Of a stretch of 64,000 bases of DNA, positions 9,011-18,976 are shown one piece after another; within the stretch, counting starts at the first letter, position 1, and each line of letters begins with the position of its first letter. The notes under the pieces were generated by a model, which made no database searches, was not told where the DNA came from, and saw only the letters and a program-made list of their open reading frames with translations. Source of the stretch: Variovorax boronicumulans (GTDB lineage Bacteria; Pseudomonadota; Gammaproteobacteria; Burkholderiales; Burkholderiaceae_C); the NCBI RefSeq assembly GCF_029892485.1, contig NZ_JARXVG010000011.1, positions 124,001 through 188,000 on the forward strand. Reading direction: 5' to 3'. Position numbers and translations under genes: made by a program.

Positions 9011-9033
9011 AAAAGCCGCCCTGAGGCGGCTTT
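9011..9033 (-). terminator. Rho-independent terminator of erpA
   Basis: On the minus strand the sequence reads AAAGCCGCC, a short CTCAG-type loop, GGCGGC and a T run. It starts about 33 bases after the erpA stop codon. The reverse side also has a short T tract, so weak bidirectional function is possible. Confidence 0.85.
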
Positions 9034-9065
9034 GTCGAAGGGGCCTTGTCAGAGGCATCCGGGTA

Positions 9066-9431
9066 TCACGCCGAGAAGCTCGATCCGCAGCCGCAGGTGC
9101 TGGTGGCGTTCGGGTTCTTGATCACGAACTGGGCGCCCTGGAGGTCTTCCTTGTAGTCGATCTCGGCACCGACCAGGTACTGGTAGCTCATGGCATCGAT
9201 CAGCAGCGACACACCATTCTTGGTCATGGTGGTGTCGTCTTCGTTGGTGATTTCATCGAAGGTGAAACCGTACTGGAAGCCGGAGCAACCGCCGCCCTGC
9301 ACGAACACGCGCAGCTTCAGCTCGGGATTGCCTTCTTCGGCGATCAGGTCGGCCACCTTGGCTGCCGCGCTGTCGGTGAAGACGATCGGTTCGGGCATCT
9401 GGGTCTGGATGTTTTCGGCTACGGCGCTCAT
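9066..9431 (-). CDS. erpA: Iron-sulfur cluster insertion protein ErpA
   Basis: A 121-residue A-type Fe-S carrier that delivers [4Fe-4S] clusters to apoproteins. The three conserved cysteines are at residues 49 (GGGCSGF), 113 and 115 (CGCG), with the terminal SSF. An AAGGAG ribosome site lies 8 bases before the ATG at 9431. It is monocistronic: a terminator follows it and the rplM-rpsI terminator precedes it, the usual betaproteobacterial arrangement beside anmK and rpsI. Confidence 0.97.
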   Translation of the reverse strand: MSAVAENIQTQMPEPIVFTDSAAAKVADLIAEEGNPELKLRVFVQGGGCSGFQYGFTFDEITNEDDTTMTKNGVSLLIDAMSYQYLVGAEIDYKEDLQGAQFVIKNPNATSTCGCGSSFSA

Positions 9432-9573
9432 GAGAGATAACTCCTTGGGGGTGGCCGAACATTGCGGCCAAGGGAACGAATGCTACTGCAATGCCGCATT
9501 TCAGGCAGGCTGACTGTGGCGTGCACCCCAACGCAAGTGGGGTCGGATGCCGCATCCGCCAAGTACTGGCAAC

Positions 9574-9600
9574 GAAAAAGCCGCCCGAAGGCGGCTTTGG
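9574..9600 (-). terminator. Rho-independent terminator of the rplM-rpsI operon
   Basis: On the minus strand AAAGCCGCC-TTC-GGGCGGCTTT is followed by a T run, 18 bases beyond the rpsI stop. The stem is almost the same as that of the erpA terminator about 560 bases away. Confidence 0.88.
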
Positions 9601-9617
9601 GTTCGCAAGGAACAGGA

Positions 9618-10010
9618 TCAGCGCTTGCTGAACTGCTTGCGACGACGGGCGGAGTGCAGACCGACCTTCTTACGCTCGACTTCACGCGCATCGCGCGTCA
9701 CGAAGCCGGCTTGGCTCAGCACGGGCTTGAGCGTTGCGTCGTAGTCGATAAGGGCACGGGTGATGCCGTGGCGCGTTGCGCCGGCTTGACCCGATTCGCC
9801 GCCACCGTTCACGTTGACCATCACATCGAAAGCTTCGAGGTTGTTGGTCAGCGCCAGGGGCTGCTTGGCAATCATGATCGAGGTTTCGCGGCCGAAGAAC
9901 TCTTGGATGTCCTTGCCGTTGACCGTGATCTTGCCGGTGCCTTTTTTCAGAAACACGCGGGCGACGCTGGATTTGCGACGGCCGGTGCCATTGTTCCATT
10001 CACCAATCAT
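9618..10010 (-). CDS. rpsI: 30S ribosomal protein S9
   Basis: A 130-residue small-subunit protein. It has the family start (MIGEWNNGTGRRKSSVARV), GKDIQEFFGRET, and the basic C terminus ending QFSKR, whose tail reaches the decoding site near P-site tRNA. The ATG at 10010 has an AAGGAG site 8 bases upstream and is preferred to an in-frame TTG 6 bases earlier. It is the second gene of the rplM-rpsI operon. Confidence 0.98.
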   Translation of the reverse strand: MIGEWNNGTGRRKSSVARVFLKKGTGKITVNGKDIQEFFGRETSIMIAKQPLALTNNLEAFDVMVNVNGGGESGQAGATRHGITRALIDYDATLKPVLSQAGFVTRDAREVERKKVGLHSARRRKQFSKR

Positions 10011-10022
10011 TCTCAAGGCTCC

Positions 10023-10454
10023 TTACAGTTCCAGCACTTTGGGCTGTTGGGCGGTATGCGGGTGCTCTGCGCCACCGTAGACCTTGAGTTTCTTGATCAT
10101 CGCGTAGCCAAGCGGACCCTTGGGCAGCATGCCCTTGACGGCCTTTTCCAGGGCACGGCCCGGGAACTTGGATTGCATGTCGCGGAAGTTGGTGGCACTG
10201 ATGCCGCCCGGGTAGCCCGAGTGACGGTAGTACACCTTGTCGATCGACTTGGCGCCGGTGACGCGCAGTTGCGCGGCGTTGATGATGACGATGAAGTCAC
10301 CGGTATCGACGTGAGGCGTGTAAATGGCCTTGTGTTTGCCGCGCAAACGGAGAGCAACTTCGCTGGCTACTCGTCCGAGGACCTTGTCGGTCGCGTCAAT
10401 CACAAACCACTCGTGCGTCACGTCAGCGGGCTTGGCGCTGAACGTTTTGGTCAT
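10023..10454 (-). CDS. rplM: 50S ribosomal protein L13
   Basis: A 143-residue large-subunit assembly protein. Family features include VIDATDKVLGRVAS, the KHKAIYTPHVDTGDFIVIIN region, YRHSGYPGG, and KGMLPKGPLG near the C terminus. It is the first gene of the two-gene rplM-rpsI operon (12-base gap to rpsI). A promoter lies about 150 bases upstream, leaving a leader of roughly 140 bases that could host autoregulation, as L13 does in Escherichia coli. Confidence 0.98.
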   Translation of the reverse strand: MTKTFSAKPADVTHEWFVIDATDKVLGRVASEVALRLRGKHKAIYTPHVDTGDFIVIINAAQLRVTGAKSIDKVYYRHSGYPGGISATNFRDMQSKFPGRALEKAVKGMLPKGPLGYAMIKKLKVYGGAEHPHTAQQPKVLEL

Positions 10455-10603
10455 GAGTTTTTCTCTTGAAAAGAGGGTTTGGCGAGCCCTTTTCCACGGT
10501 CGGCGTTCCTCTGATGGGAATCTCTTAGGTGGGGTTTCATTCGCCCCGCAAGACGGGTCGGATGCCTTCGCCGCGGGGCCACAAAAACGCTGCGAAGCCC
10601 GCG

Positions 10604-10633
10604 ATTATATGAAGAATTGGACGATCTGGCCAA
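10604..10633 (-). promoter_or_regulatory. Sigma-70 promoter of rplM-rpsI
   Basis: On the minus strand TTGGCC (10633-10628) is separated by 18 bases from a perfect TATAAT (10609-10604). Transcription would begin near 10597, giving an untranslated leader of about 140 bases before rplM. It overlaps no other gene. Confidence 0.75.
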
Positions 10634-10675
10634 TTTCCACCGTCGCCGGGCTTCGCGCGGGCCTGCCGCTGCGGT

Positions 10676-11203
10676 TCAGCGCGCCGGCGCGGCCACCGGG
10701 CTGGCCACGGCAACCCCGGTGTCGATCTTGCGAACCAGCGTGCCGGTGTCCAGGCTTTCGTCGCGGTGGCCGCTTCGGTCGTACAGGCGGTCTTCGCCGA
10801 TGACCATCTGGATCCAGGTCGGGTACGTGTAGGCGGTGCCGGCGCTGTCGTCGACCGCCGCGCCGATCACGCCACCAGCCAGGACGAAATTGCCCAGGAA
10901 ACCGATGTTGGGACGCGAGATCGCCTGGCCGGTAGCCACGCCTTGCCCGTCGACAGAACACTGGATCACGAGGTCGGCCCGCGAACGACGCACGCCGATG
11001 ACACGGCCCGAGCGCATCTTCACCTTGGCCTTGTCGTTGACGGCCCTGCATCGCGCATCGGGGATGATCTCCCCCTTCTGCGACATGACGTCGACGCGCA
11101 TCGGCTGATCGAGCCCCTGGCTGACTGCCGCGCAGCCTCCCAGGATCGACAAAATTCCCATCGTGGCCGCGAGGCCCCAAAATCGCCAGTTCAACGGACT
11201 CAT
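10676..11203 (-). CDS. Putative lipoprotein of unknown function
   Basis: I do not recognise this 175-residue protein. It has a lipoprotein signal peptide with LGGC (lipidated Cys at about residue 24). Two further cysteines (in DARCRAV and VIQCSVD) could form a disulfide in the mature domain. A glycine-rich hydrophobic stretch (NFVLAGGVIGAAVDDSAGTA) resembles glycine-zipper segments of envelope proteins. A purine-rich GAGGGG site precedes the ATG at 11203. It stands alone between rplM and the divergent rlmJ. Confidence 0.75.
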   Translation of the reverse strand: MSPLNWRFWGLAATMGILSILGGCAAVSQGLDQPMRVDVMSQKGEIIPDARCRAVNDKAKVKMRSGRVIGVRRSRADLVIQCSVDGQGVATGQAISRPNIGFLGNFVLAGGVIGAAVDDSAGTAYTYPTWIQMVIGEDRLYDRSGHRDESLDTGTLVRKIDTGVAVASPVAAPAR

Positions 11204-11291
11204 TCTGTTTTCCCCTCGTTTTGTAATTTGATGTTACCGCAGCCTCGCTGGAGAGGCTGTTGCGCATCTGCCACCTATCCCGGAATCCCTC

Positions 11292-12242
11292 ATGTTCAGT
11301 TACCGCCACGCCTTCCATGCCGGCAACCACGCCGACGTGCTCAAGCACACGGTGCTGATTGCCACGCTCGACCATCTGCTTGAAAAAGAGGCAGCCCTCA
11401 CGGTCGTAGACACCCACGCCGGCGCCGGCCTGTACCGGCTCGATGGCGACTACGCCGACACCAGCGGCGAAGCGGCAGACGGCATCCTGCGGCTGCTCGC
11501 GCCCAAAAAAGAAACCGCTGCACCCGCGCCCGCTGCAAAGTCGGCCGCCAAGAAGGTGGCGCCCGAAACCGAAGCCCCCTTGGCCGATGCGATCGCGCGC
11601 TACCTCGGCGTGATCGCCGACTTCAACCCCAAGGGCGGCGCCCGCGTCTACCCCGGCTCGCCGTTCATCGTGCAGCACCTGCTGCGCGACCACGACAAGC
11701 TCAAGCTGTTCGAACTGCACCCGACTGACGCCCGCACGCTCGACGCCAACATCGCCCAGCTCGAAGCCGGCCGCCAGATCGCCGTGCTGCGCGAAGACGG
11801 CTTCGGCAGCGCCACCAAGTTCCTGCCGCCGCCGTCCCGCCGCGCGCTGGTGCTGATGGACCCCAGCTACGAGATCAAGAGCGACTACGGCCGCGTGCTC
11901 GACTTCGCGGCCGAGGCGCTCAAGCGCTTTGCCACGGGCACCTACGCCATCTGGTATCCGATCATTCCGCGGCCCGAGGCGCATGACCTGCCGCGCCGGC
12001 TCAAGACCATGGCGACCAAGGCCGGCAAGCCCTGGCTGCATGCCACGCTGACGGTTAAGTCGAGCAAGCTGACGGCCACGCCAGCCGGCGAGACCAAGCG
12101 GCCGGGCCTTCCGGCCAGCGGCATGTTCCTGATCAACCCGCCTTACACCTTGAAGCCGCTGCTCGCGGCCGCGCTGCCGCAACTGGCCGAGAAGCTGGCT
12201 CAGGACCGGCACGCCACCTTCTCGCTCGACAGCGGCGGCTGA
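11292..12242 (+). CDS. rlmJ: 23S rRNA (adenine2030-N6)-methyltransferase RlmJ
   Basis: A 316-residue SAM-dependent enzyme that methylates A2030 of 23S rRNA. The N terminus MFSYRHAFHAGNHADVLKH is characteristic, as are VDTHAGAGLYRL (SAM site, near 44) and LVLMDPSYE (the DPPY-like catalytic motif, near 190). Compared with the E. coli enzyme (about 280 residues) there is an extra Ala/Lys/Pro-rich stretch at about residues 75-100 (KKETAAPAPAAKSAAKK), probably a disordered surface loop. It converges on rlpA with a 9-base gap. Confidence 0.95.
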   Translation: MFSYRHAFHAGNHADVLKHTVLIATLDHLLEKEAALTVVDTHAGAGLYRLDGDYADTSGEAADGILRLLAPKKETAAPAPAAKSAAKKVAPETEAPLADAIARYLGVIADFNPKGGARVYPGSPFIVQHLLRDHDKLKLFELHPTDARTLDANIAQLEAGRQIAVLREDGFGSATKFLPPPSRRALVLMDPSYEIKSDYGRVLDFAAEALKRFATGTYAIWYPIIPRPEAHDLPRRLKTMATKAGKPWLHATLTVKSSKLTATPAGETKRPGLPASGMFLINPPYTLKPLLAAALPQLAEKLAQDRHATFSLDSGG

Positions 12243-12251
12243 CCAGGCCCT

Positions 12252-12968
12252 TCAGCGGCGACGGCGCGGCGGCACGATCACCTTGCGCCGCTGCGGCACC
12301 GCAGCCTTGGCGCGATCGGCGCCCGGCGTCACCGGCGCCGCGGCCTCGCCCGGCTCCACGTCGACACCGGCGCAGCGCATGCCCCCGGGGCCGACGACCG
12401 ACAGCGCCACCTGCTTGATCCCGAGCCCGATCAGGCCGATGCGGTCGGCCGCGGCCCGGCTCAGGTCGATCACGCGGCCTTGCGCATAGGGTCCGCGGTC
12501 GTTGATGCGCACCAGCACCTCGCTGCCGTTGACCAGGCTGCGCACGCAGACGCGCGTTCCGAACGGCAGGGTCTTGTGGGCGGCCGTCAGGGCCGACATG
12601 TCGAAGCGCTCGCCGCTCGCCGTCTTGCGCTGGTGGAACTGGATGCCGTACCACGACGCCCCGCCGCGCTCGAAGATCTCGCGCGGGCCGTCGTCGCCGG
12701 GCACGCCGTCGTCCGGCGTCAGTTCGCCGGTGCCGGACACCGCGAGGTCATAGCGCACCGATGGCACGCTCGACCGCGCCGAAGTGCCCGCCGGAACGGC
12801 GAGCCCCGGCGTCAGCGGCTGCAGGCGCGAGCCCGCAGCCGCACCCGGATCGGCACCGCCGCCTTCGGTCGCGGGCGGCATGGCGCAGCCCGCGAGCACG
12901 CAGGTGGCTGCGAGGAGCGCGAGGCGAAGCCCCGCGCGCAGCGCCGACCCTGCCGTGCGCCCTCTCAA
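12252..12968 (-). CDS. rlpA: Septal ring lytic transglycosylase RlpA-like lipoprotein
   Basis: A 238-residue lipoprotein. It has a signal peptide ending LAGC (Cys about 28), a low-complexity linker, and a double-psi beta-barrel domain (about residues 100-200) with ASWYG, TASGERFD, LPFGT and VRINDRGPY, the RlpA family hallmarks. The Asp in NDRGPY is a catalytic candidate. There is no C-terminal SPOR domain; the tail is basic (ends PPRRRR). The start is a TTG at 12968 overlapping the metF stop (TTGA), so it is translationally coupled to metF and is the last gene of the ahcY operon. That placement for a cell-wall enzyme is unexpected. Confidence 0.9.
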   Translation of the reverse strand: MRGRTAGSALRAGLRLALLAATCVLAGCAMPPATEGGGADPGAAAGSRLQPLTPGLAVPAGTSARSSVPSVRYDLAVSGTGELTPDDGVPGDDGPREIFERGGASWYGIQFHQRKTASGERFDMSALTAAHKTLPFGTRVCVRSLVNGSEVLVRINDRGPYAQGRVIDLSRAAADRIGLIGLGIKQVALSVVGPGGMRCAGVDVEPGEAAAPVTPGADRAKAAVPQRRKVIVPPRRRR

Positions 12969-13789
12969 TCGAGGCGCTCCAGCACAGCCAGCGTCGCCGC
13001 CGACTGGTTCATCGTGTAGAAGTGGATCGCGGGCGCGCCGCCGTCGCGCAGCCGCGCGCAGAGGTCGGTCACCACGTCCAGGCCGAAGGCCTTGATCGAT
13101 GCGGTGTCGTCGCCGAAGCCCTGCAGGCGCAGGCGGATCCAGCGCGGGATCTCGGCCCCACAGGCGTCCGAAAAGCGCATCAGCTGCGTCGAGCTCGTGA
13201 TGGGCATGATGCCCGGCACGATCGGCGTGTCGATGCCGAGCTTGCGCACGTCGTCGACGAAACGGAAGTAGGCCTCGGGGCTGAAGAAATACTGCGTGAT
13301 GGCCGAATCGGCCCCAGCCTTCACCTTGGCGGCAAAAGCCTGCAGGTCGGCCTCGGGCGAGCGTGCCTGCGGATGCACTTCGGGGTAGCAGGCCACCTCG
13401 ATGTGGAAGTCGTTGCCCGTTTCCTCGCGGATGAAGGCCACCAGATCGCTTGCGTAGTGGAACTCCCCGCCGATGCCGTAGCCGCTCGGCAGGTCGCCGC
13501 GCAAGGCCACGAGGCGCTTGACGCCCATCGCCTTCAGTTCAGCCAATTGCTCGCGCACCGTGGCGCGCGTGGCGCCGATGCACGAGAAATGACTGGCGGC
13601 ATCGACGCCCTCGTTCAGGATCTCCTGCACCGCACCGAAGGTACCCTGGTGCGTGGAACCACCGGCCCCGTAGGTGACCGAGCAGAACTGGGGCTTGCGC
13701 ACATACAGCTGCTGGCGCACCGCACGCAGCTTGACCGCGCCTTCGGGCGTCTTGGTCGGGAAGAATTCGAAACTCAGCGGAAGGCGCAC
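12965..13789 (-). CDS. metF: 5,10-methylenetetrahydrofolate reductase
   Basis: A 274-residue flavoprotein that reduces methylene-THF to methyl-THF, the methyl donor for methionine synthesis. The family sequence begins LPLSFEFFPTKTPEG, and the conserved FCSVTYGAGGST (substrate/FAD region), RGDLP and ITQYFF segments are present. The GTG at 13789 is chosen because a strong AGGAG lies 6 bases upstream; the frame is open further but that part overlaps tlyA in an unrelated sequence. It sits 10 bases after tlyA and overlaps rlpA by 4 bases. Confidence 0.95.
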   Translation of the reverse strand: MRLPLSFEFFPTKTPEGAVKLRAVRQQLYVRKPQFCSVTYGAGGSTHQGTFGAVQEILNEGVDAASHFSCIGATRATVREQLAELKAMGVKRLVALRGDLPSGYGIGGEFHYASDLVAFIREETGNDFHIEVACYPEVHPQARSPEADLQAFAAKVKAGADSAITQYFFSPEAYFRFVDDVRKLGIDTPIVPGIMPITSSTQLMRFSDACGAEIPRWIRLRLQGFGDDTASIKAFGLDVVTDLCARLRDGGAPAIHFYTMNQSAATLAVLERLD

Positions 13790-13799
13790 CTGCGTCTCC

Positions 13800-14591
13800 T
13801 TAGGAACCGTCGCCGGCCTTGGCAGCGCGAACGGCGTGAATGAAAAACTCGCGGTTGCCGTCGCCCCCGGCGATCGGGCTGTCGAACCATCGCAGCACGT
13901 GCAACTCGAGCGCCGCGCACGCATCGCGCAGGCGCTTCTCGACGATCTCGTACATCGCCGCGTCGCGCACGATGCCGCCCTTGCCGACCTGGCCCGGCTG
14001 CAGTTCGAACTGCGGCTTGACCAGCATCAGCAGCTGGCCGTCGTCGGCCAGGAACTCGACGACCGCCGGCAGCACCAGCGTCAGCGAGATGAAGGACAGG
14101 TCGCCGACGATCAGATCGAAGCGCAGGTCGAAAGGCGCGTCGCCTTCTTCCTGCAGATTGTCGGGCGACAGCGCCCGCGCATTGACACCTTCGATGGCGA
14201 CCACGCGCTCGTCCTCGCGCAACTTCGCATGCAGTTGGCCATGGCCGACATCGACGCCCACGACCTTCGTCGCGCCGCGTTGCAGCAGGCAATCGGTGAA
14301 GCCGCCGGTCGACTGGCCAACATCGAGGCACAGCTTGCCGGCGGGGTCCACACCGCTCACCGCCAGTGCGCCTTCGAGCTTGAGCCCGCCGCGCGAGACA
14401 TAGCGCGCCTCGGCCGCATCGTCGAGTTCGAGCTCGGCGGACTCGGGCACTTCGTCCTTGTTCTTGACGACCGAGCGCCATGCGTCGCTCGTGCCCGCAT
14501 CGCGCCAGCGCATGCCGCCGGCGATCAGCCGCACGGCCTGCGAACGCGACGCGGCGAGGCCGCGTTCCACCAACAGTTGATCGGCGCGCAT
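13800..14591 (-). CDS. tlyA: TlyA family rRNA (cytidine-2'-O)-methyltransferase
   Basis: A 263-residue protein with an N-terminal S4 RNA-binding domain (MRADQLLVERGLAASRSQA, to about residue 60) and a FtsJ-type Rossmann methyltransferase domain (SAM motif LDVGQSTGGFTDCLL near 89; LIVGDLSFISL; LVKPQFE). TlyA of mycobacteria methylates 16S and 23S rRNA and determines capreomycin sensitivity; homologues are often mislabelled haemolysin. The gene is 7 bases after ahcY in the SAH-riboswitch operon, so the enzyme that makes SAH is transcribed with the enzyme that removes it. Confidence 0.93.
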   Translation of the reverse strand: MRADQLLVERGLAASRSQAVRLIAGGMRWRDAGTSDAWRSVVKNKDEVPESAELELDDAAEARYVSRGGLKLEGALAVSGVDPAGKLCLDVGQSTGGFTDCLLQRGATKVVGVDVGHGQLHAKLREDERVVAIEGVNARALSPDNLQEEGDAPFDLRFDLIVGDLSFISLTLVLPAVVEFLADDGQLLMLVKPQFELQPGQVGKGGIVRDAAMYEIVEKRLRDACAALELHVLRWFDSPIAGGDGNREFFIHAVRAAKAGDGS

Positions 14592-14598
14592 GGACGCT

Positions 14599-16038
<1,440 letters not shown>

Positions 16039-16081
16039 GAGAACTCCAAAACTGGTTTGAAAGATGCCACTGCGTACGGGG

Positions 16082-16111
16082 AAAAAACTCACCGCGAGAA
16101 CAGCGGGTGAG
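16082..16111 (-). terminator. Conditional terminator in the ahcY leader
   Basis: On the minus strand CUCACCCGC (16111-16103) pairs with GCGGUGAG (16095-16088) around a short loop and is followed by six U (16087-16082), about 44 bases before the ahcY start. The first three bases of its 5' arm are also the end of the riboswitch pseudoknot strand, so ligand binding and terminator formation should compete. Confidence 0.8.
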
Positions 16112-16168
16112 CGTGGTTGCGATGTGGTCCGAGCCTCACGCCTGACGGCGCTGCAACGCTCCTCGGAA
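16105..16168 (-). promoter_or_regulatory. SAH riboswitch
   Basis: Read on the minus strand, the leader contains the SAH-element core. P1 is CCGAG (16166-16162) with CUCGG (16133-16129). The conserved GAGGAGCGUUGCAGC follows, then a P2 hairpin GCGCC-GUCA-GGCGU. A downstream GCAACCACGCUC (16120-16109) can pair with GAGCGUUGC (16161-16153) as the P4 pseudoknot. This matches the known class found before ahcY in beta- and gammaproteobacteria, which turns expression on when SAH accumulates. Confidence 0.9.
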
Positions 16169-16174
16169 CGGCGG

Positions 16175-16202
16175 ATTGTAGACGGGGTGTCCGGGCGAGC
16201 AA
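16175..16202 (-). promoter_or_regulatory. Promoter of the ahcY operon
   Basis: On the minus strand TTGCTC (16202-16197) and TACAAT (16180-16175) are separated by 16 bases. Transcription would begin around 16168, at the first base of the riboswitch P1 stem, as expected for a riboswitch that occupies the whole leader. Confidence 0.65.
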
Positions 16203-16287
16203 ACCGCTGGGGTATCCCGCATGGCGGGAAGCACGTTTCATTTTCGAGGCGTACATTGATCCGCACTCCAACACCAAGACCTTCTTC

Positions 16288-16923
16288 ATGCTCTCCAGAA
16301 TCCCCTCGACCCTGCTGGCCTCGGCCGCCCTTCTTGCCGCCATGGCCGCGCCGGTCATCGCCTCTGCGCAGGCCGCATCCGAACAAGTCCGCATCCGCGG
16401 CACCATCGTGCGCGTCGATGCCAGCACCCTTGTCGTGCAGGACCGCGGCGGCGAGGTCGTCAGCCTTGCACGACCGGCCGACATGCAGCTGTCGGAGGTC
16501 TACCGCATCAAGCTCGCCGACATCAAGCAGGGCAGCTTCATCGGCACCGCGGCCATGCCGCAGGCCGACGGCACGCAGAAGGCGCTCGAAGTCGTGGTGT
16601 TCCCCGAAGCCGCGCGCGGCACCGGCGAAGGCCACCGCCCGTGGGACCTGATGCCGCAGAGCACCATGACCAATGCCACCGTCGCCGACCTGGCCGCGGC
16701 GCCGAAGTCGGTGCGCGGCGGGCAGCAGCTGCGCCTGACCTACAAGGGCGGCGAGAAGACCGTCATCGTGCCGCCCGACGTGCCGGTCGTGACCTTCCGT
16801 CCCGGCACCGAGTCGTTGCTGGTGCCGGGCGCCAAGGTGCTGGTCAATGCACAGGAAAAGAACGGCACGCCCACGGCGCTGCGCGTGACGGCCGGGCGCG
16901 ACGGCTTCGCGCCGCCGATGTAG
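16288..16923 (+). CDS. Exported protein with DUF5666-like repeats
   Basis: A 211-residue protein with a signal peptide (MLSRIPSTLLASAALL..., cleavage near ASAQA). Its two beta-rich segments resemble DUF5666 or OB-like units: VRIRGTIVRVDASTLVVQDR near the start, and later GAKVLVNAQEKNGTPTALRV. No catalytic motif is visible. The function of this family is unknown; a periplasmic metal- or ligand-binding role is only a guess. The ATG at 16288 begins the signal peptide and is divergent from ahcY. Confidence 0.72.
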   Translation: MLSRIPSTLLASAALLAAMAAPVIASAQAASEQVRIRGTIVRVDASTLVVQDRGGEVVSLARPADMQLSEVYRIKLADIKQGSFIGTAAMPQADGTQKALEVVVFPEAARGTGEGHRPWDLMPQSTMTNATVADLAAAPKSVRGGQQLRLTYKGGEKTVIVPPDVPVVTFRPGTESLLVPGAKVLVNAQEKNGTPTALRVTAGRDGFAPPM

Positions 16924-17084
16924 GCGATGTAAGGCAAGTCACCCAAGGGAAATCCCGCAGGCATTTTTGTCGCCGCGGGTTCCTTGGCCGTGCCGGTGCG
17001 GCGTATCGTGGCGAGGGACTTTTGCCGTCCGGCCGGTCCTCGTTTGCCATTCACCCGTTCACCCGACACAGGAGATACCGCACC

Positions 17085-17585
17085 ATGGCCACTGCCAAGA
17101 AAGCCGCCGCCAAGAAGACCACTGCCAGCAGTAGCGGCAGCACCAAGGCGGCGGGCCCCAGCGCCGCCGACATGCTCAACCCGATGAAGAACCTCAAGGG
17201 CATGACCGACCGCTTGCAGGAACTCAACCTGACCGGCGGCGCGGGCAAGCTGCTCGAGAGCGGCCGCAAGGACCTGCAGGCGTTGATGCAGGCCAACGAA
17301 AAGTCCTACCAGGGCCTGCAGACCGTGGTGCAGCGGCAGACCGAAATGATCAAGAGCGCCATTGCCGAATGGCAGACGGCCGCCAAGGAAATGCCCGGCA
17401 ATGACGCCAAGGCCAACCTCGCCAAGCTCGACGAGCTCGGCCGCCAATCGTTCCAGCGCGCCATCGACGACATCAAGGAGCTGGCCAATCTCGCGGCCAA
17501 GTCGCAGGCCGATGCCTTCGACGTGGTGCGCCAGCGCATCCAGTCCAACGTGGACGAAGTGACCAAGATGCTGCAGCGCAAGTAG
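17085..17585 (+). CDS. Phasin family protein (PHA granule associated)
   Basis: A 166-residue amphipathic helical protein with an Ala/Lys-rich N terminus (MATAKKAAAKKTTASSSGS) like PhaM/PhaP-type granule and nucleoid-binding proteins. A phasin_2-type core follows (KSYQGLQTVVQRQTEMIKSA, then AKSQADAFDVVRQR). Phasins coat polyhydroxyalkanoate granules; the basic tail could also bind DNA. GGAGA lies 9 bases before the ATG. It starts a same-strand series with the hydrolase, the PhaE-like subunit and the PHA synthase. Confidence 0.88.
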   Translation: MATAKKAAAKKTTASSSGSTKAAGPSAADMLNPMKNLKGMTDRLQELNLTGGAGKLLESGRKDLQALMQANEKSYQGLQTVVQRQTEMIKSAIAEWQTAAKEMPGNDAKANLAKLDELGRQSFQRAIDDIKELANLAAKSQADAFDVVRQRIQSNVDEVTKMLQRK

Positions 17586-17604
17586 GCGGAAAAGAACGCG
17601 CGCA

Positions 17605-18522
<918 letters not shown>

Positions 18523-18550
18523 TCGACCATTGACGACGGGGCTTCAGTCC

Positions 18551-18976
18551 ATGAACAAGTTCTCTCCCCTCGACCCGATGGCCATGTGGCGCGAGCTCAC
18601 GGCCCAATGGGAAAAGAGCACCAACGAATTCGCCAACGAGACCATGGCCTCGGACCCGTTCCGCCAGGGCATGCACGGCGGCATGAACGCATCGCTCACC
18701 GCGCAGAAGGGGTTGGGCGACCTGATGGCGCGCTACCTCACGATGCTGAACCTGCCCACGCGCGCCGACATCCAGGCACTGGGCGAGCAACTGCAAAGCA
18801 TCGACGATCACCTGGCGAACATCAGCCGCGCCATGGAAAGCGGACGCACTCCAGCTGCATCTTCAGCCGCCCCTGCGCCGCCCCAGCCGCGCCGCACGAA
18901 GAAGCCCCCGCAGGCTGAGGCAGCCGCTCCGGCTCCTGCCGCCCCGAAGCGCACCGCCGGAAAGCGCGCACGATGA
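18551..18976 (+). CDS. Small PhaE-like PHA synthase subunit / granule-associated protein
   Basis: A 141-residue protein. Residues 1-100 are helical and contain YLTMLNLPTRADIQALGEQL, the segment that in PhaE and related proteins precedes the terminal helix and contacts the synthase. The rest is an Ala/Pro/Lys/Arg tail (ends AGKRAR), as in DNA-binding granule proteins. It is much shorter than classical PhaE (about 360 residues). The stop overlaps the phaC start (ATGA), the coupling expected for a two-subunit class III enzyme. It could instead be a second phasin of the PhaM type. Confidence 0.7.
   Translation: MNKFSPLDPMAMWRELTAQWEKSTNEFANETMASDPFRQGMHGGMNASLTAQKGLGDLMARYLTMLNLPTRADIQALGEQLQSIDDHLANISRAMESGRTPAASSAAPAPPQPRRTKKPPQAEAAAPAPAAPKRTAGKRAR

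Noticed and set aside
7563..9440. A 625-codon open frame antisense to the DHA2 transporter and erpA
   Set aside because: It is rich in His/Arg/Gln, typical of the complement of a membrane-protein gene, and it crosses a terminator.
10451..10633. A 60-codon open frame in the rplM leader
   Set aside because: It starts inside the promoter region, has no ribosome site and a random-looking composition; the leader explains the space.
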